This document shows, in pieces, positions 9,165 through 22,572 of a DNA stretch of 64,000 nt (its first letter is position 1; every line of letters starts with the position of its first letter). Made by a program: the position numbers and the translations under genes. This DNA comes from JBBEAM01 sp942491105 (GTDB lineage: Bacteria > Pseudomonadota > Alphaproteobacteria > Kiloniellales > DSM-21159): positions 124,001 through 188,000 of the forward strand of contig CALNZX010000001.1 of assembly GCA_942491105.1 (NCBI GenBank). Reading direction: 5' to 3'. The notes under the pieces were generated by a model. That model was not told the origin of the DNA. It saw nothing but the letters and a program-made list of their open reading frames with translations, and did not search any database.

Positions 9165-9583
9165 CCCTCAATCTCATCAAGCTGTCGGTTGGCAGCGAGA
9201 GCATCGAAAGCCTTGCCCGCTGGCAGCAGCAGCGGCTGCGCGCGCACGGCCGGCTTTGGCACGCCACGCGAATGACACCGCGCCGCCAGGAGGAGCTGCT
9301 CGCTGGCGGTTCGATCTACTGGGTGATCAAGGGCTACATCCAGGCGCGACAGAAGCTGATCGGTTTCGATCAGCAGCCGCCCGAGGCCGAGCAGCGCCGC
9401 ACCACGCTGCTGCTGCTCGATCCGCAGCTTGTGCCGGTGGAAACACGCCGGCACCGGCCCTTCCAGGGCTGGCGGTATCTGCAGTCCGAGGACGCGCCGC
9501 GCGACCTCGGCGCGGGGCCGCGGGGTGGCGAGGATCTGCCCCCCGAATTGTTGGCCGAGCTGCGGGAACTCGGTGTTCTGTAA
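9161..9583 (+). CDS. DUF1489 family protein
   Basis: This 140-residue protein begins MTLNLIKLSVGSESIESL and contains TRMTPRRQEELLAGGSIYWV, both typical of the alphaproteobacterial DUF1489 family. Function is unknown. Its ATG overlaps the TGA of the lyase gene by the ATGA arrangement, so it is the last cistron of the leucine operon by coupling. No signal peptide or membrane segment is visible. The basic N-terminal half (RWQQQRLRAHGRL) is notable but not diagnostic. Confidence 0.85.
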   Translation: MTLNLIKLSVGSESIESLARWQQQRLRAHGRLWHATRMTPRRQEELLAGGSIYWVIKGYIQARQKLIGFDQQPPEAEQRRTTLLLLDPQLVPVETRRHRPFQGWRYLQSEDAPRDLGAGPRGGEDLPPELLAELRELGVL

Positions 9584-10052
9584 GATTTTTTGCTTTCTTG
9601 CAGGAAAGCGCTAGACAGCCCGGAGGCTACCGCCTATATACCCGTTGCGCGCGGTTGCAGGGCAGTCATCTGCCTCAGACGCGCGGTCCCAAAATCCCGG
9701 TACGGGCAAGCCTCTAAGAGGATTGAGGTGCTGGGTTGGTTTCGCTATACTCTTCCGCCCGCTGGGTCTGCGGAGTCTCCGTAAGACCTTGGGCGGTTCG
9801 TGTGAGCGGACCAGGTTCATTGACATAGTGGATAGATTAGGAAGGGATACGCGGGCGGCGGATTACGTTTGGCGTTGTTAAGCTGGATGTTACCTGTTGG
9901 ACGCGTATCTTTGCGGTTTTCGATTTGTCTGGGGGTTTTGGCCTCTGGGTGGATTGAGGATCGCTGTAGTCATGCGTTTGACGGGTTTTCAAGCTCAAGT
10001 AGGGTATTGCCGGTTTGGCCTTCGGGTTGGGTTGGCGATGCCTGGCTTAAGT
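9584..10052 (+). other. Intergenic leader of the rRNA operon
   Basis: No convincing gene lies here; short open frames in all phases lack ribosome sites and family resemblance. The stretch separates the leucine operon from 16S and must hold the rRNA promoter(s). TTGACA at 9820-9825 is the best -35 candidate, but no good -10 lies at the right distance. A hairpin GCTTTC/GAAAGC at 9592-9609 directly follows the DUF1489 gene; its T-run is on the upstream side, so it is not a clear terminator for the plus strand. Confidence 0.4.
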
Positions 10053-11562
<1,510 letters not shown>

Positions 11563-11798
11563 GTTCTGGCAGAGCCGCCTCGGCGGTTTTCTGGGACGCC
11601 TTAACAACACGGCCGGCTAAGCAGTCGCGGAATGTTTTCCGCCGTCCACGTATCCCTTCCTAAACCGAAAACCAGTATCGGGGCCCCTTGAGCGCCTGAT
11701 TGGGCGCACAGGGCTCCAGGTGAGCTATTGGCGAAGGCGCGGGCCCGAGCGATTGGGTTGGCTTACGTCTTGCGCGAGCAGGGCGGCCGAGACACCCC

Positions 11799-11875
11799 GG
11801 GCCTGTAGCTCAGTTGGTTAGAGCGCGCGCTTGATAAGCGTGAGGTCGGAAGTTCAAGTCTTCCCAGGCCCACCA
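11799..11875 (+). tRNA. tRNA-Ile (GAT)
   Basis: A 77-base cloverleaf with acceptor GGGCCTG pairing with CAGGCCC, anticodon GAT at 11833-11835, T-loop TTCAAGT and an encoded CCA at 11873-11875. Its place directly after 16S is the usual alphaproteobacterial spacer arrangement. Confidence 0.96.
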
Positions 11876-11911
11876 TTTTCCTGAACAGGTCAGGACGCGG
11901 CCAGAGGTAAC

Positions 11912-11987
11912 GGGGCCGTAGCTCAGTTGGGAGAGCGCTAGCTTTGCAAGCTTGAGGTCACCGGTTCGATCCCGGTCGGCTCCACCA
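11912..11987 (+). tRNA. tRNA-Ala (TGC)
   Basis: A 76-base cloverleaf with acceptor GGGGCCG pairing with CGGCTCC (one G-T pair), anticodon TGC at 11945-11947, T-loop TTCGATC and encoded CCA at the end. It is followed immediately by an inverted repeat (11983-12000) that pairs with its own CCA end, and its 3' 23 bases recur at 12039-12061. Confidence 0.96.
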
Positions 11988-12000
11988 ACCTTGGTTGGTG
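11983..12000 (+). repeat. Hairpin overlapping the tRNA-Ala CCA end
   Basis: A perfect inverted repeat, CACCAACC-TT-GGTTGGTG, whose left arm includes the CCA terminus of tRNA-Ala. In the transcript it could sequester the 3' end until processing. A sequence-different but structurally equivalent hairpin follows the duplicated tRNA end at 12056-12074. Confidence 0.7.
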
Positions 12001-12373
12001 AGGCGCGCGGGTGAATCGAACCGGCGAAGCAAAGGGGCTTCGATCCCGGTCGGCTCCACCAGCTGCGCTGGTGGCGAGAGTTGAGACTGGGTGTGGCGGC
12101 TTGGTGCGAGGCCCGGCTTAAAGAGGTTTTCGGTATTAGGAAGCATAAGTTTCCGCTGCTTGCGAGCGGCGGAGGGTTTAAGGGTTCATTGTCATTGTGT
12201 AGAGGAAGTTGTCCGAAGGTCCATGGGGGCTTGGCGGGATTTTTGCGTGTTTGGCGCAGGGGTCTTTGCGGGGTTTCCAGGAGATTTCGGGCGGAAAGCA
12301 AGATCTAACCGTATGCTCCGTCTGTCTTGTGTGGAGGCTTTGTTTTTGCCCCTGTACGTGATGGATGGAGACG
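11988..12373 (+). other. tRNA-Ala to 23S spacer
   Basis: A non-coding spacer with the duplicated tRNA-Ala end (12039-12061), two CCA-pairing hairpins (11983-12000 and 12056-12074) and a further stem CGAAGC/GCTTCG around 12024-12042. The rest, from about 12080 to 12373, shows no gene. Open frames on both strands here are spurious. Confidence 0.6.
12039..12061 (+). repeat. Duplicate of the tRNA-Ala 3' end
   Basis: These 23 bases are identical to 11965-11987: the T-loop, the 3' arm of the T-stem, the 3' acceptor arm and CCA of tRNA-Ala. The 5' part of a tRNA is missing, and the bases before it do not form a proper T-stem, so this is a fragment and not a second tRNA gene. Confidence 0.85.
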
Positions 12374-15122
<2,749 letters not shown>

Positions 15123-15256
15123 CACTCCCTCCGTTGCGTGCAGCGGCAAAAACACGGTCACCACACGAAATACAGACGTGGCATACGACCTAGATCGATA
15201 CTGCTTTCCGCGCGGCCCAATAGGCCGCACAACACGACAGGCTTTCGGGCTTGCAT

Positions 15257-15375
15257 GACCTGGTGGCAATGGCGAGGGACGACCCACCCGATCCCATTCC
15301 GAACTCGGCCGTGAAAACCCTCAGCGCCGATGGTACTGCGTCTTAAGGCGCGGGAGAGTAGGTCGCTGCCAGGTC
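15257..15375 (+). rRNA. rrf: 5S ribosomal RNA
   Basis: About 119 bases with closing stem GACCTGGTGGC/GCTGCCAGGTC and the internal segments CCCATTCCGAACTCGGCCGT and GATGGTACTG. It lies about 135 bases after 23S, as expected in an rRNA operon. Confidence 0.95.
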
Positions 15376-15457
15376 TTGCAAACCCGAAATACCTGTCCCT
15401 CGAAACACAACAAAACCCAACGCAAACAACCCTAAAACAAATACGCTCATAACCTCA

Positions 15458-15512
<55 letters not shown>

Positions 15513-15523
<11 letters not shown>

Positions 15524-17711
15524 CTGGGTCGTCTAGCATCACGCACACTAGCCGCCTGTTGCGAGGCTGTTCCCGCAGCCGGTCGATAGCTGCACGTCCA
15601 ATGAAATCCTTGTTGCGACTGACGGCAAACCCAAGCCCCGCGGCTAGGGGGTTGTCTTCGTCGCTGATGTCATGGCCCCAGTGACGATAGGCTGACTCCG
15701 TTCGCAGCGAATGCAGCGCGTGGAATCCGGCGGGGCTCGGTGAATCATCTCTGCGCATGAGCATATCGAAAACGACATGCGCTGATTCTGCCGGTACGTA
15801 AAGTTCCCAGCCGAGCTCTCCGACGTAGGTAATGCGGGCGGCTCTGACGCGGACATAGCCGATCTCGATCTCCACGAAATGACCGAACGGACAGGCCTCG
15901 TTCGACAGATCTGCGCCGGAGACAGCCTGGAGGAACGCGCGCGAGCGTGGCCCCATAACGCTGAGCACGGCCTCTGTAGCCGTCACGTCGGTGACGGTTG
16001 CGCGCATCTCGCGCGGCATATTCCGGCGCAGCCACCAATAGTCGCGCTTCTGCGCGGTTGCCGGTGAAACCAGCAGGAAGCGTTCTTCATCGAGGCGAGC
16101 GACGGTCAGATCCGATTCGATGCCGCCTCGCTCGTTCAGAAGCAGTGTGTAGACGACGCCCCCCGGTTCGATATCGACGCGATTCGAGCTTACGTGCTCG
16201 AGTGCGGCCACTGCGTCCGGTCCCTGCACGAGAAACTTGGCGAACGCGGTCATATCGAAGATCGCCAGGTCCTCTCTCGTAGCCCGGTGTTCGGCGGCGT
16301 GCTGTACAAACCATGCGGGCCGACCGAAGCTGTAGTCGTATTCCGGTTTTCTGCCCGGCTTGCCGAAGAAATCTGGGCGTTCCCAACCCGCAGCCTCCCC
16401 GAAGCCGGCGCCGAGTTCCGCCCAACGCTCATGTAGTGGTGAACGCCGAACGTCGCGTGCCGTGTCGTATTGACGGTAGGGCCAGTGGGTTGCGTATAGC
16501 AGGCCCAGCCCCTCCACCGTTCGATCGTGGAGGTAGTTCGAGTTGGAGTGGAACGGAAGCATTCGCCGCACGTCGACGTCGGAGAGGTCCATCGGCGGAT
16601 GACCGTCGACGATCCAGTCGGCGAGCACCCGGCCTACACCGCCGGCGGATTGCACACCGATCGAGTTGAAACCGCAGGCGACGAAGTACCCGGGTAGCTC
16701 GGGCATTTCCCCGAGAAGGTAGCGGTCGTCCGGCGTGAAGCTCTCTGGGCCATTGAAGAACAATTGAATACCGGCTTCACCAATCACTGGCACCCGTTCC
16801 ATCGCTTGTTCGAACTGCGGGGCAAGATGATCCCAGTCCTCCGGCAGTTGGATGAAGGAGGCATCGCCCGGTAGGTCGTCCAAGCACCAGGGTTTGGCGG
16901 TGGGCTCGAACATACCGACCAGGAGCTTGCCGGCATCCTCCTTGAAGTAAATCGAGTGGTCGGGGTCGCGCAATACCGGCAACTCGCCGGGCGCCTCCGG
17001 GAGATTCTCGGTGACCACATAAAAATGTTCAGCCGCGTGCAACGGGATGTCGAGTCCAGCCATGGCACCGAGTTTGCGGCCCCACATACCGGCACAGTTG
17101 ACCACGATTTTTGTCTCGACGAAGCCCTCGTCCGTTTCCACTCCGGAAACGCGTCCCGCAGTGCGTTGGATGCCGCGCACGGGCGTTTTCTCGCAGATCT
17201 TCACTCCCTTCAGGCGTGCCCCTTTCGCCAGTGACTGGGTGAGATCCGTCGGGTTGATCTGCCCATCATTTGGCAGCCAGATGGCGCCGCGGACGCCGTC
17301 GGTCTCCACCAGTGGCCAGCGCTCCCGGACCTCGGCAGGCGAGATCAGATGGGTTTCCAATCCGAAACACTTGGCAGTGGAGTGGGCGCGACGGATTTCG
17401 TCCCAGCGCCCGTCAGAGCTTGCCATTATGATTGAGCCTCGCTGCAGGAAGCCGGTGTCTAGCCCGGTTTCCTCGGCAAGATGGCTGTAGAGTTCAGTGC
17501 TGTACTGCGCAAGCCGGGTTAGGTTCGGAGTAGCGCGAAGCTGACCTACGAGACCGGCGGCGTGCCAGGTCGTGCCGCTTGTAAGCTGGTCTCTTTCCAA
17601 TAGCAGTACGTCTTTCCACCCGCGATGGCCGAGATGGTAGGCTACTGAGCAACCAACGACGCCGCCGCCGATGACGACGACTTGAGCGCTTTGCGGCAGG
17701 GATTGCGCCAA
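15513..17711 (-). CDS. FAD-dependent dimethylglycine/sarcosine dehydrogenase-like protein, C-terminally truncated
   Basis: This 732-residue oxidoreductase has an N-terminal FAD domain (VVVIGGGVVGCSVAYHLG; TSGTTWHAAGL holds the His that binds FAD covalently in dimethylglycine dehydrogenase) over about residues 1-380. A T-protein (aminomethyltransferase) folate domain follows from about 430. It would oxidatively demethylate an N-methylated glycine-like compound. Homologues are usually about 810-850 residues. Here the frame runs ...RRLVCVMLDDP and then into the tRNA-fMet T-arm, which supplies the last residues and the stop, so the end of the C-terminal barrel is missing. It is divergent from the XRE-cupin regulator gene. 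Confidence 0.85.
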
Positions 17712-18078
17712 CTTCCTTATCCTCCTGTTTTGCAGCGCTAGCCGAGCCGGCAGCCTGTAGGCATCGCGCGCGATGGTTCATTTTTCCTCTCACCCGGCCG
17801 ACGAGAATTCAAGATAATGAATCTATATATGTAAATTTCACTTTGATTTCGTAGGCGGGAATCACTAATATAATTAGTGTGTTAAGGACATTTTGGTCGT
17901 TGCGTGGAAGGCTTCGTCAGGGCCGGATGTAACTTCATGCAAGCTAAAAAACGCTCAGCTAGTGAAATTGTCAACAGCAATTCATCTTCATGGAATCTGT
18001 CTTGACAGGATCACTGGGCCGCTCTAGGAGAGGATGCTTGAAACATGAATTTGAGCCAGTAGGACTACGGAAGCCGGT
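17712..18078. other. Divergent promoter region
   Basis: An AT-rich gap between the dehydrogenase (minus) and the XRE-cupin regulator (plus). No gene is seen. It holds a perfect 7-3-7 inverted repeat (17863-17879) and oppositely oriented AATTTCACT (near 17834) and AGTGAAATT (near 17960) elements that could be operator half-sites. TTGACA near 18003 could serve the regulator gene. Confidence 0.5.
17863..17879. promoter_or_regulatory. Palindromic operator candidate, dehydrogenase/XRE intergenic
   Basis: CACTAAT-ATA-ATTAGTG is a perfect 17-base inverted repeat in the divergent intergenic region. XRE-cupin regulators commonly bind such sites beside their own gene, so it is a candidate binding site for the regulator at 18079. 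No conserved second copy was found. Confidence 0.45.
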
Positions 18079-18663
18079 ATGAACGAGGCGGCAGAGACAC
18101 TCGATGATCCATCTCGCTACGAGGTGGGGGATGCAATCCGGACGTTGCGCAAGCTGCAGCAAAAGTCGCTGAAGCAGTTGGCTGCGGAATCGGGCCTCTC
18201 GACAGGTTTCCTGAGCCAGGTCGAGCGCAACATCTCGAGCCCATCAATCAAGGCGCTGCATGCCATCAGCCGGGGGCTGGGTGTGAATATCACTTGGTTC
18301 TTCGGTGCTTCAGGCGACAACGCCCGTAAGGACTACATTGTGCGTCGTTCCGAATGGCGTGAGTTGCGATTCGAGTCGGGAATTACGGATTATTTGTTGT
18401 CGCAGCGCGACGACTCGCAGTTGGAGCTGCTCTGGTGTCAGTTCGAGCCTGGCTCGACCAGCGGAGACGAGCCCTATAGCCACAAAGGTGAGGAAGCCGG
18501 CGTCGTAGTCCGTGGTGAGTTCGCGATCATGATCGACGACACTTGGCACGTTCTCTCAACCGGTGACAGCTTCTCCTTTCCTAGCCACCTGCCGCACAAA
18601 TACATGAACCCTGGCCGCCGGATGGCCGAGGTTGTGTGGGCAGTCACACCATCCACCTACTGA
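18079..18663 (+). CDS. XRE family transcriptional regulator with cupin sensor domain
   Basis: This 194-residue regulator has an N-terminal helix-turn-helix (about residues 12-66: LRKLQQKSLKQLAAESGLS, then TGFLSQVERNISSPSIKAL) and a C-terminal cupin_2 domain (about 110-185, with YSHKGEEAGVVVRGEFAIM and HLPHKYMNPG). Proteins of this design sense small metabolites such as amino acids, amines or choline-like compounds. Position between a dimethylglycine-dehydrogenase-like gene and a cupin/TRAP operon suggests it controls both. Confidence 0.9.
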   Translation: MNEAAETLDDPSRYEVGDAIRTLRKLQQKSLKQLAAESGLSTGFLSQVERNISSPSIKALHAISRGLGVNITWFFGASGDNARKDYIVRRSEWRELRFESGITDYLLSQRDDSQLELLWCQFEPGSTSGDEPYSHKGEEAGVVVRGEFAIMIDDTWHVLSTGDSFSFPSHLPHKYMNPGRRMAEVVWAVTPSTY

Positions 18664-18743
18664 TCGAGACGGGGCAGGATAGATGCGCGAGTACTCAACC
18701 GCCTGCCAACGGTTTCGCAGTGCAATTCAAGGAGCAAATACAC

Positions 18744-19232
18744 ATGACTGACGCACGACTGGTTGCAGGCCAACCTTGGCCGGTGATCCATATGGACGCC
18801 GATCAGGTCATCCGCGATGACGAGCGGCCTTGGGTCGAAATGAAGGGGCTAGGCTACAATGGGTCTTATATCAAAGTCTTGTACGCCGATCCCGAGACCA
18901 ACACCGTAGCGTTTCTCTATGACATGGCGCCGGGCCAGGCGTTCCCGATCCATGAGCACCGTTGCCGCGTGCTCGCGTACACCCTTGAAGGCGAGTGGTG
19001 GTATGACGAGCGAAAGACCCTGAACAAGGGCACTTATATTTTTGAGGAAGTCGGCTCGACTCATTTTCCTCAGAGCGGCGAAAAGGGTTTCAAGGCTTTT
19101 GTCGTGCTTCTTGGTAACCCTGGGGAGAAGGTGCTTATTCGCCGCCAGGATCCCGAGACGCTGGAAGTCGTCGACATCGATTTCGACTACTTCGTTAGCA
19201 TGATGAACGGCGATGAAGATGGCGCTGAATAA
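18744..19232 (+). CDS. Cupin domain protein (2,4'-dihydroxyacetophenone dioxygenase-like)
   Basis: This 162-residue single-domain cupin has the metal-site motif FPIHEHRCRVLAYTLEGEWW and a second motif GSTHFPQSGEKG. It resembles the ChrR/2,4'-dihydroxyacetophenone-dioxygenase-like cupins. The ATG at 18744 has AAGGAG upstream; an in-frame upstream extension overlaps the regulator gene and lacks a ribosome site. It is the first gene of the probable TRAP operon. Whether it is an oxygenase or a lyase cannot be told. Confidence 0.8.
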   Translation: MTDARLVAGQPWPVIHMDADQVIRDDERPWVEMKGLGYNGSYIKVLYADPETNTVAFLYDMAPGQAFPIHEHRCRVLAYTLEGEWWYDERKTLNKGTYIFEEVGSTHFPQSGEKGFKAFVVLLGNPGEKVLIRRQDPETLEVVDIDFDYFVSMMNGDEDGAE

Positions 19233-19361
19233 CAAAACAAGAAAAGACCGTCTTTGTTTAACGGGGATACCGAGACGGGCCACCCACACAGCTAATTGTT
19301 CCTATTGGCGTTCTGTGGCTGGCAACTACTGGTTAATGGCTTCAAACCTGGGAGATAAATC

Positions 19362-20460
19362 ATGAACTATAAACGTTGCTTGCTTGCAGCAGTGTTCGGG
19401 GGTGTGCTCGCTAGCCTTCGTGGCTACCAGTGAGCACTCCACCGCCGCCGACGGCGAAACCTATACCCTGGATTTCGCGTCCTACAATGTTCCTAACGCC
19501 GCAGAGTCGCGGGCCACTCAGCAGTGGGCAAAGGACATCGAAGAAGCTACCGACGGCCGTGTTACCATCCGGTTCTTCTTTCAAGAGGCACTGCTAAGCG
19601 GGGCCGAGACCCTACATGGCGTGGCAGATGGGCGCGCCGACATGGGCTACATCGCCACCGCCTACTATCCGGCCGAGCTGGTTCTTTCCAACGTGGTGGG
19701 GGTTCCGTTCATCACCGACAATGCGGAAGCTCAAGCGCGGACATTCATGGACCTGTACGAGAATAACGAGGCGATGCGTCAGGAGTGGGAGTCCTTGGGC
19801 GTCAAGGTCCTCTCATGGACTCCTGTTCCGCCGAACATTGTGGCCTTGAAAGAGCCCTTAGACGGCTTGGAGGGTCTTGAAGGACGCAGGATCCGCGGCT
19901 ATGGCTACGTCTCCGAGACCTTGGAACTCGTCGGCGTGAATTCGGTCGGCATCTCGCAGAGCGAGGTCTACGAAGCGCTCCAGCGGGGCCTCCTCGACGG
20001 AACGTCGGGAGCGTCGCTGGATATCGCAGTCAATCGTGGGTATCAGGAAGTCGCGCCGCACTTCGTAGATGTCAATTACGGCAACTACGCAATGACCGCG
20101 AACATCATTAACAAGCAGGTCTGGGACGAGATGCCCCAGGACATCCGGGATGCCATCAATCAGGCTACCGAGAATTACATTCAGACTTATCTAACCGCGC
20201 TTGAGGAACAAGAAGTAGCCGCCTGTAATCAACTATTGGAGGCCGGCGGCAACGTGACCCTCCTGGAAGCATCCGAAACCGAGGCCTGGAGTACGGAGGC
20301 GGTGCCACAGATTCGCCAACTCTGGGCGCAGCACGTCGCATCCTCAAAACCGGACGTGGACACGGACGCGTTCTATGAGGCCTATACATCAGCGCTAGGG
20401 CGGTATGAGGCCGAGTCCAGCTATGTTTCGGCGATGGCGCGCTGCGCGGCGAAGCAGTAA
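19362..20460 (+). CDS. dctP: TRAP transporter substrate-binding protein DctP, frameshifted in the signal peptide
   Basis: The body of this about 365-residue protein is a typical periplasmic DctP receptor (YTLDFASYNVPNAAESRATQ at its start; the conserved Arg in LEGRRIRGYGYVSE). The ATG at 19362 opens a signal peptide, MNYKRCLLAAVFGG, but that frame stops at 19431. Removing one G from the run of five at 19398-19402 joins it to the mature frame and gives a normal signal peptide ending near TSEHSTAADGE. As written, translation of the mature frame could only begin inside the signal sequence. DctQ and DctM follow directly. Confidence 0.85.
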
Positions 20461-20486
20461 GCCAACCGAGGAAGGCACGATGGATC

Positions 20487-21068
20487 ATGGCTAGCCAGCA
20501 CCCGGTCGGGGGCCACCACGGCGCACTGCGCCGGGTGGTCTTCGCGGCAACCCAGGTGCTGGCTTTCCTAGCCGTCATCTGTATCGTCGTCGCGCTGGTG
20601 GCGACGGTGGCCGACGTGACGCGACGCAGCCTCAGCGGTCAGTCGGTCAAGGGCGTCATCGAGCTTGGCGAGGTGCTGATGGTCGCCATCGTGTTCCTGG
20701 GGCTCGGGTATGCGGAGTCCCGTGGGGCGCACGTATCCATGACAGCCGTGGTCCGGCGGATGCCGCCCAAGACAGCAGCCGTGCTGAATGTGCTGGGGCA
20801 GGTATTGATGATCTTCGTTGTCGGATGGATGGCTTTTGTTACGGCAGATCGAGCGATCGAGTCCGTTGCGGCTCAAGAATACCGTTTCGGACTCGTTCCT
20901 GTCCTGGTTTGGCCGGCTCGGATCGCGATCGCTGTCGGTTTGGCCGCATACGTCTTTACATTGATGTTCCGGCTATTGGACAGCATTCAGGTCGCACGCG
21001 ACCTGCGCTCTGCGGATCGAGGAGAAGGGGCTGAGGAAGGCACTGGCGACCCGCCTCACCTTATGTAG
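20487..21068 (+). CDS. dctQ: TRAP transporter small permease DctQ
   Basis: This 193-residue membrane protein has four hydrophobic segments (about 24-45, 63-82, 98-120, 145-165). VTRRSLSGQSVKGVIELGEV and GYAESRGAHVSM match DctQ proteins. It partners the large permease at 21104 and the receptor at 19362 in sodium-driven solute uptake. The ATG at 20487 sits about 11 bases after AGGAAGG; an ATG at 20480 is better spaced but its frame stops at once. Confidence 0.9.
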   Translation: MASQHPVGGHHGALRRVVFAATQVLAFLAVICIVVALVATVADVTRRSLSGQSVKGVIELGEVLMVAIVFLGLGYAESRGAHVSMTAVVRRMPPKTAAVLNVLGQVLMIFVVGWMAFVTADRAIESVAAQEYRFGLVPVLVWPARIAIAVGLAAYVFTLMFRLLDSIQVARDLRSADRGEGAEEGTGDPPHLM

Positions 21069-21103
21069 TTGTCTTCAATCATTCGGATGGTGAGGTTTTG
21101 CTC

Positions 21104-22546
21104 ATGGAGCCAGGAATCGTCGTAGCGATCGCGATGGTCGTGCTTATCGGGCTGCTCTTGCTCAACGTATCCGTCGCGATTTCCCTGGCGTCCAGTGGGA
21201 TCATCGGCTTGGTGCTGCTGGATAGCGTCAACATGGCGAACAACGTCATTGCAGGCACGGCCTACACGGCGGTTGCTAAGGGGTCGCTGATCGTCGTGCC
21301 GATGTTTGTCCTGATGGGTATGCTGACGCTGTACAGCGGGATCGCGGAGCAGCTATTCGGCGTAGCCAGCCGTCTGTTTAGGAGGATTCCAGGCAGCCTC
21401 GGAGTGGCGACGATCTTCGCATCGGCCGGCTTCGGCGCCATAACTGGCTCCAGCTTGGCGACCATTGCAGCGCTCGGCCGAACGTGCATCACGGAGATGA
21501 TGCGGCACGGCTATCAACGCTCGTTGGCTGCCGCCGCCGTGGCGGCGTCTGGAACGCTCGCGGTGCTGATCCCGCCCAGCATCATCCTGGTGCTGTACGG
21601 AGTAATCACTGGCGAATCCGTGGGTGCCTTGTTGATCGCAGGTATCGTACCCGGGGTGGTGTCAGCACTCATACTCAGCGCGACCTTCGTCCTACTTACC
21701 TGGCTCCGGCCTGCGCTTATCAACCATTCCAACGAGCGTGAGCTCGAGCTTGCTCTGGGGAAGACTAACCCGGACGGCGGGTCAACTGGGCAGTTGAGCT
21801 CGACTCCGCGGGATGAGAACGCCGGGACAGGCCGTGATAGCGGCGAACTTCTGAACCACGGGAGTCCGCGGCTGACGCCATGGTCTGTATCCCGTGCAAT
21901 CCTCGGCGTTGTGGTGCTTTTTACGGTAGTGATCGGCGGAATCTACTCGGGTGTATTCACGCCCAGCGAGTCCGCCGCCATCGGAGCGTTTGCCGCGTTC
22001 ATCCTGATTTGCGCCCAGTACGCGACACGACCGGCCAAGCTCCGTTCGAACCTGATCTCGGCGTTGCGGGAGACGGCGTCACTGAACTCGATGATCTTCT
22101 TCATCCTGGTTGGCGCCAGCATTTTCTCGTTCTTCTTGGTCAAGGCTGGAGTTCCGACCGCCCTGTCCGAATTTGCTCTCGGGCTACCGCTACCGGCGAC
22201 CATTATTGTCATCTTGCTGCTTATTCTGCTGATCCCGGGCGGCATGTTCCTGGATCCGATCTCCCTGCTGGTGATTACCGTGCCGCTCGTTTACCAGCCG
22301 ATCACGGATCTTGGGTTTAACGGGATTTGGCTCGGAATCCTGGTGGTAAAGCTCATTGAGCTCGGCATGATCACGCCGCCTGTAGGCATGAACGCTTATG
22401 TCACCGCAGGCACAACCCCAGGTCTGGAGGCCGAGGAGGTCTTCAGGGCTCTGTGGCCATTCTATCTAGCCGATGTTGCAATCGTGGCGGTTATCTTCAT
22501 GATTCCGGAACTGGTAACCTGGCTACCCGAGCGCGCCGCAGCCTAG
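21104..22546 (+). CDS. dctM: TRAP transporter large permease DctM
   Basis: This 480-residue permease has about a dozen membrane helices and the DctM motifs GFGAITGSSLATIAALG, SGTLAVLIPPSIILVLYG and ELGMITPPVGMNAYV. Homologues are usually 425-440 residues. The extra length lies in a hydrophilic insert of about 50 residues (roughly 210-260, rich in Gly, Ser, Asp and Asn) between helices. The ATG at 21104 with GAGG upstream is preferred over a TTG at 21098. An intrinsic terminator follows. Confidence 0.93.
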   Translation: MEPGIVVAIAMVVLIGLLLLNVSVAISLASSGIIGLVLLDSVNMANNVIAGTAYTAVAKGSLIVVPMFVLMGMLTLYSGIAEQLFGVASRLFRRIPGSLGVATIFASAGFGAITGSSLATIAALGRTCITEMMRHGYQRSLAAAAVAASGTLAVLIPPSIILVLYGVITGESVGALLIAGIVPGVVSALILSATFVLLTWLRPALINHSNERELELALGKTNPDGGSTGQLSSTPRDENAGTGRDSGELLNHGSPRLTPWSVSRAILGVVVLFTVVIGGIYSGVFTPSESAAIGAFAAFILICAQYATRPAKLRSNLISALRETASLNSMIFFILVGASIFSFFLVKAGVPTALSEFALGLPLPATIIVILLLILLIPGGMFLDPISLLVITVPLVYQPITDLGFNGIWLGILVVKLIELGMITPPVGMNAYVTAGTTPGLEAEEVFRALWPFYLADVAIVAVIFMIPELVTWLPERAAA

Positions 22547-22572
22547 AGATATATCCGTGATTGGAAACTGCT

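Noticed and set aside
9592..9609. Terminator after the leucine operon
   Set aside because: The stem is short and the T-run precedes it on the plus strand, so it does not fit a terminator in that direction.
11810..12301. 163-codon antisense open frame over tRNA-Ile, tRNA-Ala and the spacer
   Set aside because: It is the mirror of tRNA sequences. Frames of this kind are well-known false proteins from rRNA spacers, and no ribosome site or family match supports it.
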